From the NCBI GenBank assembly GCA_041393775.1, contig JAWKJM010000008.1, forward strand, positions 174,109-238,108: 64,000 nucleotides of DNA, given 5' to 3'. Under the pieces are notes generated by a model, which worked only from the letters and a program-made list of their open reading frames with translations, was not told where the DNA came from and searched no databases. The position numbers and the translations under genes were made by a program. This document shows positions 19,557 through 27,296 of the stretch, piece after piece (position 1 is the first letter of the stretch; each line of letters opens with the position of its first letter). The DNA comes from JADKAV01 sp041393775. GTDB taxonomy: Bacteria; Actinomycetota; Actinomycetes; S36-B12; UBA10799.

Positions 19557-19945
19557 AATACGTCGCGACAATCGCGCTGCGCTGGTCCGACATGGATGCG
19601 CTCGGCCATATCAACAACAGTGAGTACTTGCGGTACTTCGAACAGGCACGCATCGAGTTCCTCGCTGATGCCTCGGCCGCCGGTGTGCCGCGGGAGGCCG
19701 GTCTGCTGGTCGCCCGGCACGAGGTCGACTACCGCAAACCGATGCCGTACCGGCGTACGCCCGTTGATGTGCCCACGTGGATCGCCAAGATCGGCACCAC
19801 GTCGTTCACGTTCGTCCACGAGGTGCAGGCCGACGACCTGGTCTACGCCCGGGCGAAGACGGTGATCGTGTGCATCGATGACGATCACCGGCCGACCCCG
19901 GTGCCGGTTGCGTTGCGCACGCACCTCGAGAAGTTCGCCGGCTGA
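19553..19945 (+). CDS. Acyl-CoA thioesterase (4HBT, hot-dog fold)
   Basis: 130 residues. RWSDMDALGHINNSEYLRYF (near 10-29) is the signature of YbgC/FadM-type 4-hydroxybenzoyl-CoA thioesterases, with Asp in the D-x-D-x-x-G-H-x-N motif as catalytic base. It hydrolyses a fatty or aromatic acyl-CoA; chain length unknown. It overlaps ettA by 4 nt (ATGA), so expression is coupled. The pairing of EttA with a thioesterase recurs in actinobacteria as far as I recall, but no functional link is known. Confidence 0.9.
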
Positions 19946-19961
19946 GGTTCGCGGACGAACC

Positions 19962-20080
19962 TTGTGTGACGAAGGTGTGAGGTCCAACCCCGGATTGTCA
20001 CGAAGGTGCGCGGTTCCGACCGCTCGAACCGCGCACCTTCGTCACACATCGGGAGAAGGCCCAGCAACTTCGTCACAACA
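19962..20080 (+). repeat. Family C intergenic repeat, copy 2 (best preserved)
   Basis: Four motifs: TGTGACGAAGGTGTGAGG, GTCACGAAGGTGCGCGGTTC, GAACCGCGCACCTTCGTCAC, then CAACTTCGTCACAA. The two inner ones pair over 20 bp with one mismatch around a 9-nt loop. Between the convergent ends of the thioesterase and SDR genes. Confidence 0.85.
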
Positions 20081-20095
20081 GTGGCGGTGGGCCGA

Positions 20096-21598
20096 TCACC
20101 GCGAGACGGCGGTCTGATCCGCCCCAGTGAGGGACCGCGCCGCCTCGGCCTCGCGGGCCAGCCCGTGGATCATCGGCGGGAACACGAAGGCGTGGAACGG
20201 CGCCACAGACCACCAGTAGGTGTGGCCGGCCAGGCCATGGGGATGGAAAACCGCCCGCTGCACCAGGAGTGTCTGATCTGGGCCGCGGGCGTGGAGACGC
20301 CATTCGAGCCACGCCCGGCCAGGTAGTTTCATCTCGGCGCGCAACCGCAGCAGCACAGGAGGTTGATGGGCCTCGACCCGCCAGAAATCCAGTTCATCGC
20401 CGACCCGGGTGCGGTCCGGGTCCCGACGCCCGCGCCGCAGGCCCACCCCTCCGACAGCTAGGTCCATCAGTCCCCGGATGCGCCACATCCAATTCGCGCT
20501 GTACCACCCGTGCCGGCCCCCGATCCCCTCGACGGCGTCCCAGACCCGCGTGATGTCTGCGGCCACGACACGCTCACGCACATCGGAGTACAAAGTGCCG
20601 CCGGACCACGACGGGTCTTCTGGAAGCGGGTCGCTGGGTGCGCCGGCCACCGACGCGCTCGACCATCGCGTGGCCACTTCCGCATCCTGAACCCGCTGGA
20701 TCGCAAGCCGAACGGCCTCCCGGAAGGGCAACAGACCCTCCGGCGGATCGGGCACGATCGAGGCGATCTCGTGGTCGCCGGCGACCACTTCCGCCTTCAA
20801 TGATTCGACCAGAGGTCGCGCAACGCTGTTGGGCACGGGAGTGACCAGGCCGACCCAATGACTCGATAGCCCCGGGGACAGGACGTTCACCGGGAGAATG
20901 ACTCTTCGTGGCAATCCGGCGACAGAGGCGAAACCCTGCATCATGCCGGCGTAGGTCGTGACGTCCGGACCGCCGATGTCGAATGACCGATTGATCTCGC
21001 CCGGGGCTTCCATGGCGCCGGTTAGGTAGTAGAGCACGTCGCGCACAGCGATCGGCTGGGTGCGCGTCTTCACCCAGCGGGGTGTGATCATCACCGGCAG
21101 TCGCTCGGTGAGATAGCGCAGCATCTCGAACGACGCCGAACCCGAGCCGATGATGACCCCTGCCCGCAACTCGATGGTCGGCACCCCGCTCTGACGCAGA
21201 ATTCTGCCCACCTCCGCACGGCTGCGCAGGTGCGGGGACAACCTCTGTTCGGCAACGTCGGGGATCATCCCGCCGAGGTAGACGATGCGGGCGACCCCCG
21301 CCCGTTCGGCCTCCTGTCCGAAGACGGTCGCCATGTTTCGTTCCTGGCGCTCGAACCCGTGTCCTGCGGTCAGTGAGTGCATCAAGTAGTAGGCACCCTC
21401 GACGCCCGCCATCGCGGCAGCCACCGATCGCGCCTCGGCGGCGTCGCCTGCGAAGATCTCCACACGGTCGTGCCACGAGCGTTCCTCGAGCCGGTCGGGA
21501 TGGCGCACGAGCACCCTGATCTGGTGCCCGCGCTCCAGCAACTGCGGGATGAGGCGGCCGCCGATGTACCCGGTGGCACCGGTGACGAGCAAGCGCAT
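20096..21598 (-). CDS. NAD(P)H-binding SDR with C-terminal DUF2867 domain
   Basis: 500 residues. Residues 1-290 are an atypical SDR / NmrA-like NAD(P)-binding domain (VTGATGYIGGRLI; RNMATVFGQEAERAGVARIVYLGGMI). No clear YxxxK catalytic pair is seen, as in NmrA-type members. Residues about 325-490 match the DUF2867 layout (SDVRERVVAADITRVWDAVE; GWYSANWMWRIRG; a hydrophobic YWWSVAPFHAFVFP near the end). This fusion is common in actinobacteria and cyanobacteria; function unknown. Same strand and direction as the globin upstream, 61 nt apart, but an own -10 (CAGACT, 6 nt from the ATG) is possible. Confidence 0.85.
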   Translation of the reverse strand: MRLLVTGATGYIGGRLIPQLLERGHQIRVLVRHPDRLEERSWHDRVEIFAGDAAEARSVAAAMAGVEGAYYLMHSLTAGHGFERQERNMATVFGQEAERAGVARIVYLGGMIPDVAEQRLSPHLRSRAEVGRILRQSGVPTIELRAGVIIGSGSASFEMLRYLTERLPVMITPRWVKTRTQPIAVRDVLYYLTGAMEAPGEINRSFDIGGPDVTTYAGMMQGFASVAGLPRRVILPVNVLSPGLSSHWVGLVTPVPNSVARPLVESLKAEVVAGDHEIASIVPDPPEGLLPFREAVRLAIQRVQDAEVATRWSSASVAGAPSDPLPEDPSWSGGTLYSDVRERVVAADITRVWDAVEGIGGRHGWYSANWMWRIRGLMDLAVGGVGLRRGRRDPDRTRVGDELDFWRVEAHQPPVLLRLRAEMKLPGRAWLEWRLHARGPDQTLLVQRAVFHPHGLAGHTYWWSVAPFHAFVFPPMIHGLAREAEAARSLTGADQTAVSR

Positions 21599-21659
21599 GG
21601 CTCGAGTCTGGCCGAGGTCTTGCCGGACCGCATCTGCGCGACCGAGCCGGATCCCCCAT

Positions 21660-22070
21660 TCACACCGGGGGATCGAGCAGCAGACCCTTCACCGGCTCCG
21701 TCGGCTGATTGACCATCGAGTTGGCGGCCATGACCAAGTAGTCCCACATCCGGGCGTCCAATTCGGCGGGCAGTTCCCGGTTGTCGAGCGCGTCTCGCAT
21801 GTGCCCGAGCCAGATGTCCCGGTGATGCTCGGTGATCGCGAACGGTGCATGACGCATCCGCAGGCGAGGGTGCCCACGTTCCTGCGAGTAGGTCGTGGGC
21901 CCGCCCCAGTACTGTTCGAGGAACATCCGCAGGCGGCGCTCGGCAGGGCCGAGATCTGCTTCCGGGTACATGGGGCGCAGGCCGGGATCGTCGGCCACGC
22001 CGGAGTAGAAGTCGGCTACCAGGTCGTGGAAGAACTTCTCGCCACCGAACTCCTCGTAGGGCGTCGTCAT
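21660..22070 (-). CDS. glbO: Truncated haemoglobin, group II (TrHbO)
   Basis: 136 residues, the normal length. Haem-pocket residues of group II truncated globins can be placed: Tyr22 (B10, in DFYSGV), Tyr35 (CD1, in LRPMYPE), proximal His74 (RMRHAPF) and Trp87 (G8, in RDIWLGH). YWGGPTTYS near residue 55 is the hallmark E-F segment. It binds O2 with high affinity and is linked in mycobacteria to respiration at low O2 and NO/peroxide handling. TAGCCT (22078-22083) ends 7 nt before the ATG, so the mRNA is probably leaderless. Confidence 0.95.
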   Translation of the reverse strand: MTTPYEEFGGEKFFHDLVADFYSGVADDPGLRPMYPEADLGPAERRLRMFLEQYWGGPTTYSQERGHPRLRMRHAPFAITEHHRDIWLGHMRDALDNRELPAELDARMWDYLVMAANSMVNQPTEPVKGLLLDPPV

Positions 22071-22077
22071 AGCTACC

Positions 22078-22083
22078 AGGCTA
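22078..22083 (-). promoter_or_regulatory. -10 box of glbO
   Basis: TAGCCT on the minus strand, 7 nt before the ATG at 22070. Confidence 0.5.
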
Positions 22084-22155
22084 GTCGCCGGTCGGGTCGG
22101 CGCGGTGCACGCGTCACGCGCAACGGGTCTTGGTGTTCACCAGGCAGGCCCACGG

Positions 22156-22200
22156 GCGTGGCAAAGATCTGTCGCTCAGACCGACGAATCTTTGCCATGC
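22156..22200. repeat. 45-nt hairpin element, copy 2 (family D)
   Basis: Arms GCGTGGCAAAGAT and ATCTTTGCCATGC pair over 13 bp with one G-T. The centre CTGTCGCTC...CGACGAAT is the same as at 2174-2218. At two stem positions both partners differ from copy 1 (T-A to C-G and G-C to A-T), which keeps the pairing. It lies between mscS and glbO, both on the minus strand, and could also be an end structure for mscS. Confidence 0.75.
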
Positions 22201-22306
22201 CCAGCGAGTTGGCGCAGCGCGCGGGATCCCGCGCACCCACCAGCCCGGGTCGCGCGTGACATGCCGCTCACGGGGCCACCGGCGGTGTTGCGTCGAAAGC
22301 CAGGAC

Positions 22307-23218
22307 TCACTCAGGCGGCGGTGGTCCCGGGGCGGGCGGGAAGGGCCGCACGACCACCGGGACCCGAACCCCCGCCCGGTCGAAGGCCTCCTTGACCCGG
22401 GCCCGGATCGCACGTGTCAACGGAATCTGTTTCTCCGGCGCCGCCTTGGCGATGATCTTGATGAAGACGGCCTCGCCGCTGACGCTCTCGACCCCGGCAT
22501 ACGTCGGTCTGCCGAGCAACATCTCGTCGTACTGCGGGTCGCCGTACATGTCTTCGGACACCGCCTCGACGGCTTCCCGGACCTTGTCCAGGTTCTCGTC
22601 GTAGGCCACGGGGATGTCGACGGCGGCCAGCACCCACCCCTGCGACTGGTTGGCGACGCGCAGGATCTCGCCATTGCGCACGTACCAGACCACCCCGGAC
22701 AGATCGCGCAGACGGGTGATCCGCAAGGTCACGTCCTCGACCACCCCCACCGCGTCGCCGAGGTCGACGAGATCACCGACTCCGTACTGGTCCTCGAACA
22801 CGAGGAAGATTCCGGAGAGATAGTCCTTGACGAGGCTCTGGGCGCCGAAGCCGAGCGCTACTCCGAGCACGCCGGCGCTGGCCAGCAGGGGCGCCACATC
22901 GATGCCCAGGATCGGCAGGATCAGAAGCAGCGAGATGATAACGACGGTCAGCGTGAAGATCGATCGCAGCAATGTGCCGATGGCTTCTGCGCGCTGTTGC
23001 CGGCGCTGGCTCATCAAGACCTCGCTGAGTTCCTGGGTGCGCTCCGCCCGCCGGGTCTCTCCGAGGCGTTCGCGGCGGCCCTGGGCGGCCATCCTCTTGA
23101 TGACGCGGTTCAGGATCCGGATCGACAGCCACCGGATCACCACCGCGAGGATCACGATGATCAGGATCTGCAAGGGTGCCCCCTGCAGGAACTCCCAGAA
23201 CGTCTCGTCTTTGGACAC
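22307..23218 (-). CDS. Small-conductance mechanosensitive channel family protein (MscS)
   Basis: About 303 residues from GTG 23218 (CACAAT ends 6 nt upstream); ATG 23245 in the same frame is the alternative and would leave only 29 bp to the divergent gene. TM segments near residues 12-30 and 90-110, then the pore helix GVLGVALGFGAQSLVKDYLSG rich in Ala/Gly, followed by the beta domain (VGDLVDLGDAVGVVEDVTLR) and an alpha/beta C-terminus ending PPAPGPPPPE. Opens under membrane tension to release solutes during osmotic downshock. Divergent from the LapA-like gene. Confidence 0.92.
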   Translation of the reverse strand: MSKDETFWEFLQGAPLQILIIVILAVVIRWLSIRILNRVIKRMAAQGRRERLGETRRAERTQELSEVLMSQRRQQRAEAIGTLLRSIFTLTVVIISLLLILPILGIDVAPLLASAGVLGVALGFGAQSLVKDYLSGIFLVFEDQYGVGDLVDLGDAVGVVEDVTLRITRLRDLSGVVWYVRNGEILRVANQSQGWVLAAVDIPVAYDENLDKVREAVEAVSEDMYGDPQYDEMLLGRPTYAGVESVSGEAVFIKIIAKAAPEKQIPLTRAIRARVKEAFDRAGVRVPVVVRPFPPAPGPPPPE

Positions 23219-23274
23219 CACCCCATTGTGCGGATGGACTCGCATTGTGTGTCCAGTCTGGTCAGAATTGAGTC

Positions 23275-23583
23275 ATGGCAGACGCAGAGAGGTCCCCGGA
23301 TCGACCCGCCTCAGGACCGGCCCGGGAAGAGCACGTTTACGGCAAGCCGCCGGGCACGGGGGATTGGAAGCGCATCAGCCGGCTGACCGCCTTGGGTGTC
23401 GTCATCGTCTACACCGTGCTGTTCTTCCTCATGAACCGGGACACCATCGAGGTGAGCCTGGTCGTCACCACTGCGAGCATCCCCTTGGTGTGGGTGCTGG
23501 TGGGCAGTTTCCTGCTCGGTGTGGTGGCCACGTACTTGATCGGGTACTTGCGCAGACGGCGCCGGCCGCAAGGCGAAGGCTGA
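23275..23583 (+). CDS. LapA-domain (DUF1049) small membrane protein
   Basis: 102 residues. A 40-residue charged, Pro-rich N-terminus precedes two TM segments (about 45-62 and 72-93) and a basic end RRRRRPQGEG. The second segment with VWVLVGSFLLGVVATYLIGYL is the LapA/YciS (PF06305) pattern. In proteobacteria LapA acts in LPS assembly; this Gram-positive has none, so the role is unknown. CAGAAT ends 6 nt before the ATG. It sits 3 nt before the amidase gene and probably heads a three-gene transcript. Confidence 0.82.
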   Translation: MADAERSPDRPASGPAREEHVYGKPPGTGDWKRISRLTALGVVIVYTVLFFLMNRDTIEVSLVVTTASIPLVWVLVGSFLLGVVATYLIGYLRRRRRPQGEG

Positions 23584-23586
23584 CGC

Positions 23587-24990
23587 ATGGCGCTGCATGA
23601 CCTGTCGGCGCTTGAGCAGGCGGAAGCCATCAAGTCCGGTGAACTCACCGCCGTGGAGCTCACGCAGCACTACCTGCGACGCAGTGAGGCGGTCACGGGT
23701 GCGTTCGTGGTGCTGACCCCGGACCTGGCGCTGGCGCAAGCGCGAGCAGCGGATGCGGCGGTCGCCGACGGCTCAGCGGTGGGGGACCTCCTCGGAGTCG
23801 TCTGCCCTGTGAAGGACTTGAACTTCATGGTGGGCGCGAACGCCCGCATGGGTTCGGCGGCCCTTGACCTCCACTCGTACGAGGACGACTACGTCGTGCA
23901 GGCCATGCGCGAGGCCGGGCTGGTGTTCACCGGAAAGACGACCACCCCCGAGTTCGGTCTTCCCTGCTACACCGAACCCGAACCGGAGGTCAGCGCCCCC
24001 GCCCGCTGCGTGTGGGACGCCGCACGCACGGCGGGCGGTTCGTCGGGCGGTGCGGCGGTGGCGGTGGCCTCGGGTCTGGCGCCGATCGCGCAGGGATCAG
24101 ACGGAGGGGGCTCGGTGCGGATACCGGCATCCGCCAACGGGCTCGTGGGTATCAAGCCGTCACGGGGCAGGGTGAGCAACGGTCCGTTGCGCGACCCGGT
24201 GGGGGACCTCGTCACCGGCGGTCCACTGGCCAGGACGGTCGCGGACGCGGCGGCGTTGCTGGATGTGATGTCGGTGCCGTTCCCCGGCGACCCCCACTAC
24301 GCGCCGCCGCCTGCTTCCAGCTTTCTGCAGGCCGCCCGCACCCCGGTGGGATCGCTGCGGATCGGCTTCTTCAGCGAACCGATCATCACCAACGTACCCG
24401 TGGACCCGCGCAGTCGTGAGGCGGTGGAGCAGACAGCCTCACGACTGGCCGAGCTAGGCCACATGGTTGAACAGATTCCGAGACCTTTCGGCCCCGAGTT
24501 GGTCCCGCAGTTCGAGGCTCTGTGGTACACGCTGGCCGCGCTCACCCCGGTGATGCCCGAGGACGAGGCCAAACTGCAACCGATGACCTCGTACCTGCGG
24601 AGCCTGGGGTTGGGGGTCACGGGTCTGCAACTGGCCATGGCCGTCTCGCTGCTCAGGATCCAGACCCGGGCCACCCTGGCCGCCTGGAAGGACTTCGACG
24701 TGGTCCTCACACCCACCGTCAACGGTCCGGCACCGCTGGTGGACGACATCGTCGACCTCGACGACCCCGCCCAGGACTTCGAGAACCAGAAGCGATGGGC
24801 CGCGTACACGGCGGCGTTCAACATGACCGGACAGCCAGCCGTCAGCGTGCCCATGCACTGGACGCCCGACGGCCTGCCGATCGGTGTCCAACTCGTCGGG
24901 CACATGTATGCGGAGGAGACTTTGATCCGACTCGCCGCCCAACTCGAACAAGCCCATCCCTGGCATGACCGCAAACCGGCCGCGTGGTGA
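23587..24990 (+). CDS. Amidase (amidase-signature family)
   Basis: 467 residues. The Ser-cisSer-Lys triad can be read directly: Lys76 (VKDLNF), cis-Ser152 (AGGSSGGAAVA) and nucleophile Ser176 (DGGGSVRIPAS), with the 76- and 24-residue spacings of the family. It hydrolyses a C-N amide bond of a small or aryl amide; specificity is not predictable here. No GatC or GatB neighbour, so it is not the tRNA amidotransferase subunit. Overlaps the start of malQ. Confidence 0.92.
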   Translation: MALHDLSALEQAEAIKSGELTAVELTQHYLRRSEAVTGAFVVLTPDLALAQARAADAAVADGSAVGDLLGVVCPVKDLNFMVGANARMGSAALDLHSYEDDYVVQAMREAGLVFTGKTTTPEFGLPCYTEPEPEVSAPARCVWDAARTAGGSSGGAAVAVASGLAPIAQGSDGGGSVRIPASANGLVGIKPSRGRVSNGPLRDPVGDLVTGGPLARTVADAAALLDVMSVPFPGDPHYAPPPASSFLQAARTPVGSLRIGFFSEPIITNVPVDPRSREAVEQTASRLAELGHMVEQIPRPFGPELVPQFEALWYTLAALTPVMPEDEAKLQPMTSYLRSLGLGVTGLQLAMAVSLLRIQTRATLAAWKDFDVVLTPTVNGPAPLVDDIVDLDDPAQDFENQKRWAAYTAAFNMTGQPAVSVPMHWTPDGLPIGVQLVGHMYAEETLIRLAAQLEQAHPWHDRKPAAW

Positions 24991-27050
24991 CCGCCCGAGA
25001 TCGTCTAGCAACGTCCTGCGGGGTCGCCACCGAGTACTTCGACCTCTCCGGGACCCTGCGGGTGGTGCCTGAAGGCACTGTCAAGCGGACCTTGACCGCA
25101 CTGGGCGTCGATGCCGACTCCGACGACGAGTACGACGCCGCGCTCGAAAGGCGCCGCTGGAACCATTGGGAGCAGATGCTGCCCCCGTTGTGGGTCGTGC
25201 GCGAGCAGGACACGAATGGGCCGTGGGTCCACCACCCCGACGGGCGGCCACCGCTGATCTGGGTCGAGTTGGAAACCGGTGGACGCCGTTACGACTTGCC
25301 GTGCGAACCCGTGGAGTCGCACAAGCACAACGGCCGGCGCCTCACAGAGTCACGGATCCTGCTGCCACCGGACCTGCCGCTGGGCTGGCATCGGCTGTGG
25401 ATCCAGCAGGATGACGGCGACCGCTACGACAATGCGTTGGTCGTCGCCCCCCGGCGCCTGCCGGAAGCACCCCGGGGCTGGGGTCTGGCCGTCCAGCTGT
25501 ACTCCGTGCGCTCGCACCGGTCCTGGGGGCTCGGCGATCTCGAGGACCTCGCGGATCTGGGAGTCTGGGCCGCCGACGAACTCGGTGCCGATTTCGTCCT
25601 CGTCAACCCGTTGCACGCGGCGGCTCTGGTCACTCCGATGGAGAACTCGCCGTACCTGCCCTCGACCCGTAGATTCGGCCATCCCATCTACATTCGTCCG
25701 GAGAAGATCGAGGAGTTCGCCTACCTCGGCCGTGAGGACGCGCGGGAGGTGGCCGATCTGGCCGACGCACTGCGGCTGCGCAACGAGGCCGGCGACCTGA
25801 TCGATCGCGATGCAGTCTGGATGGGTAAACGGCGGGCCTTGGAGAAGGTGTTCGAGGTTCCCCGGTCACCGGCCAGGCGGGTGGCCTTCGCCGCCTTCGT
25901 CGCCGAGGAGGGCGAGGACCTGCAGGCATACGCGACCTGGTGTGCGCTGTCCGAGCGCTTCGGTCCGCGGTGGGACGAGTGGCCCGAGACCGCGGCCGAC
26001 GTCGTCCCGGATCCGCACCGGGTCGAGTTCTACGCGTGGCTGCAGTGGATCTTCGACGAGCAGCTCGATCACGTCCAGCGCGAACTCCTGCGCGCGGGCA
26101 TGAAGATTGGGGTCATCCAGGACCTCGCGATCGGGGTGCACCCGTTCGGTGCCGACACCTGGGCGATGGGAGACCTGCTGACCAGCGGTTTCCGGGTGGG
26201 GGCGCCGCCGGACATGTTCAGCCCTGCGGGCCAGGACTGGTGGCAACCGCCATGGAACCCGGTGACCCTGGCAAGAGCGGAGTACAAGCCGTTCCGCGAC
26301 ATCCTGCGGTTCGTGATGCGGCATGCCGGCGGTCTGCGCATCGACCATGTGATCGGCATGTTCCGTCTGTGGTGGATACCGCCGGGCGCGAGTGCGGTGG
26401 ACGGGACCTATGTGCGCTACGACCATCAGGCGCTGATCGACATCCTGTGCCTGGAGGCCGCCCGAGCCGGCGTGACCTTGATCGGTGAAGACCTCGGGAC
26501 CGTGGAGCCATGGGCGCGCGATGTGCTGTCCGACCACGGGATCCTGGGCACCACCGTGCTGCTCTTCGAACGCGAAGGCGACACCATCCACGACCCCAAC
26601 GGCTGGCGCACCGAGTGTCTTGCGTCTGTGACCGTCCACGATCTGCCCCCGACGGCGCAGTACCTGGCGGGGTCGCACATCCGGCTGTGGGAAGAACTCG
26701 GCCTGCTGGACCGGCCGGTCGAACAAGCTCAGGCAGAGCACGACCGGGAGGTCAGTACCTGGATCGAGGTCCTTCGCGCCGAGGGGCTGCTCTCACCGAC
26801 GGCGAACCCGACCCCGACCCAGATCACGATCGCGATGCACCGGCTCATGTCCCGCGCCCCGAGCCGTCTGCTGTGCCTATCCCTGGTCGACGGGGTGGGG
26901 GAGTTGCGCACGCAGAACCAGCCCGGGACGGACACCGAGTACCCCAACTGGCGGCTGCCACTGACCGATGCTGAGGGCAAGCCGGTGCTGATCGAGGATC
27001 TGCCCGGGTCGGACCTGTTGCGCTCCCTGGTGCGGTCCTTGTCCCGGTAG
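24984..27050 (+). CDS. malQ: 4-alpha-glucanotransferase (amylomaltase)
   Basis: 688 residues, the long actinobacterial form with a 150-residue N-terminal beta extension. GTG at 24984 or 24987; the latter gives a GTGA overlap with the amidase stop. GH77 features: nucleophile Asp in LRIDHVIGMF, acid/base Glu in LIGEDLGTV, third Asp in TVHDLPPTAQYL, and EYKPFRDILR. It moves alpha-1,4-glucan segments between maltodextrins in glycogen and maltose use. Co-directional with an amidase and a LapA-like gene, an unusual operon partner set. A family C repeat lies just downstream. Confidence 0.94.
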   Translation: MVTARDRLATSCGVATEYFDLSGTLRVVPEGTVKRTLTALGVDADSDDEYDAALERRRWNHWEQMLPPLWVVREQDTNGPWVHHPDGRPPLIWVELETGGRRYDLPCEPVESHKHNGRRLTESRILLPPDLPLGWHRLWIQQDDGDRYDNALVVAPRRLPEAPRGWGLAVQLYSVRSHRSWGLGDLEDLADLGVWAADELGADFVLVNPLHAAALVTPMENSPYLPSTRRFGHPIYIRPEKIEEFAYLGREDAREVADLADALRLRNEAGDLIDRDAVWMGKRRALEKVFEVPRSPARRVAFAAFVAEEGEDLQAYATWCALSERFGPRWDEWPETAADVVPDPHRVEFYAWLQWIFDEQLDHVQRELLRAGMKIGVIQDLAIGVHPFGADTWAMGDLLTSGFRVGAPPDMFSPAGQDWWQPPWNPVTLARAEYKPFRDILRFVMRHAGGLRIDHVIGMFRLWWIPPGASAVDGTYVRYDHQALIDILCLEAARAGVTLIGEDLGTVEPWARDVLSDHGILGTTVLLFEREGDTIHDPNGWRTECLASVTVHDLPPTAQYLAGSHIRLWEELGLLDRPVEQAQAEHDREVSTWIEVLRAEGLLSPTANPTPTQITIAMHRLMSRAPSRLLCLSLVDGVGELRTQNQPGTDTEYPNWRLPLTDAEGKPVLIEDLPGSDLLRSLVRSLSR

Positions 27051-27063
27051 GGGGTCGATCCGA

Positions 27064-27280
27064 CCACCCTTGATACGCAAGTGCGGGGTCGTGGTGCGCA
27101 CTTTCGTGACAGGGGTGCTGGCACCTTCGCAACAAAGACCCTGCGGCGGCTATGGCTGACCTTCGTTACGAAGGTGCGGGGTCGGTAGGCGGCTTGCATC
27201 GAAGGTGTGGAGGCAGAGCGGGGCCTGGTGCTCACGTTCGTGACAGAACCCCTCGGGGCGCCGGCAACTTCGTAACATAG
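27064..27280 (+). repeat. Family C intergenic repeat, copy 3 (two units)
   Basis: First unit, partial: CGCAAGTGCGGGG forward, CGCACTTTCGTGACA and GCACCTTCGCAACA reverse. Second unit from about 27160: GTTACGAAGGTGCGG and TGCATCGAAGGTGTGG forward, TCACGTTCGTGACA and CAACTTCGTAACAT reverse. Lies between the convergent ends of malQ and pepN. Confidence 0.75.
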
Positions 27281-27296
27281 TCCCTCCGTCACCGGC

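Noticed and set aside
19962..20080. Family C repeat as a simple rho-independent terminator
   Set aside because: There is no T-run after the stem, and the four-motif design is more complex than a terminator needs; termination stays possible but is not shown.
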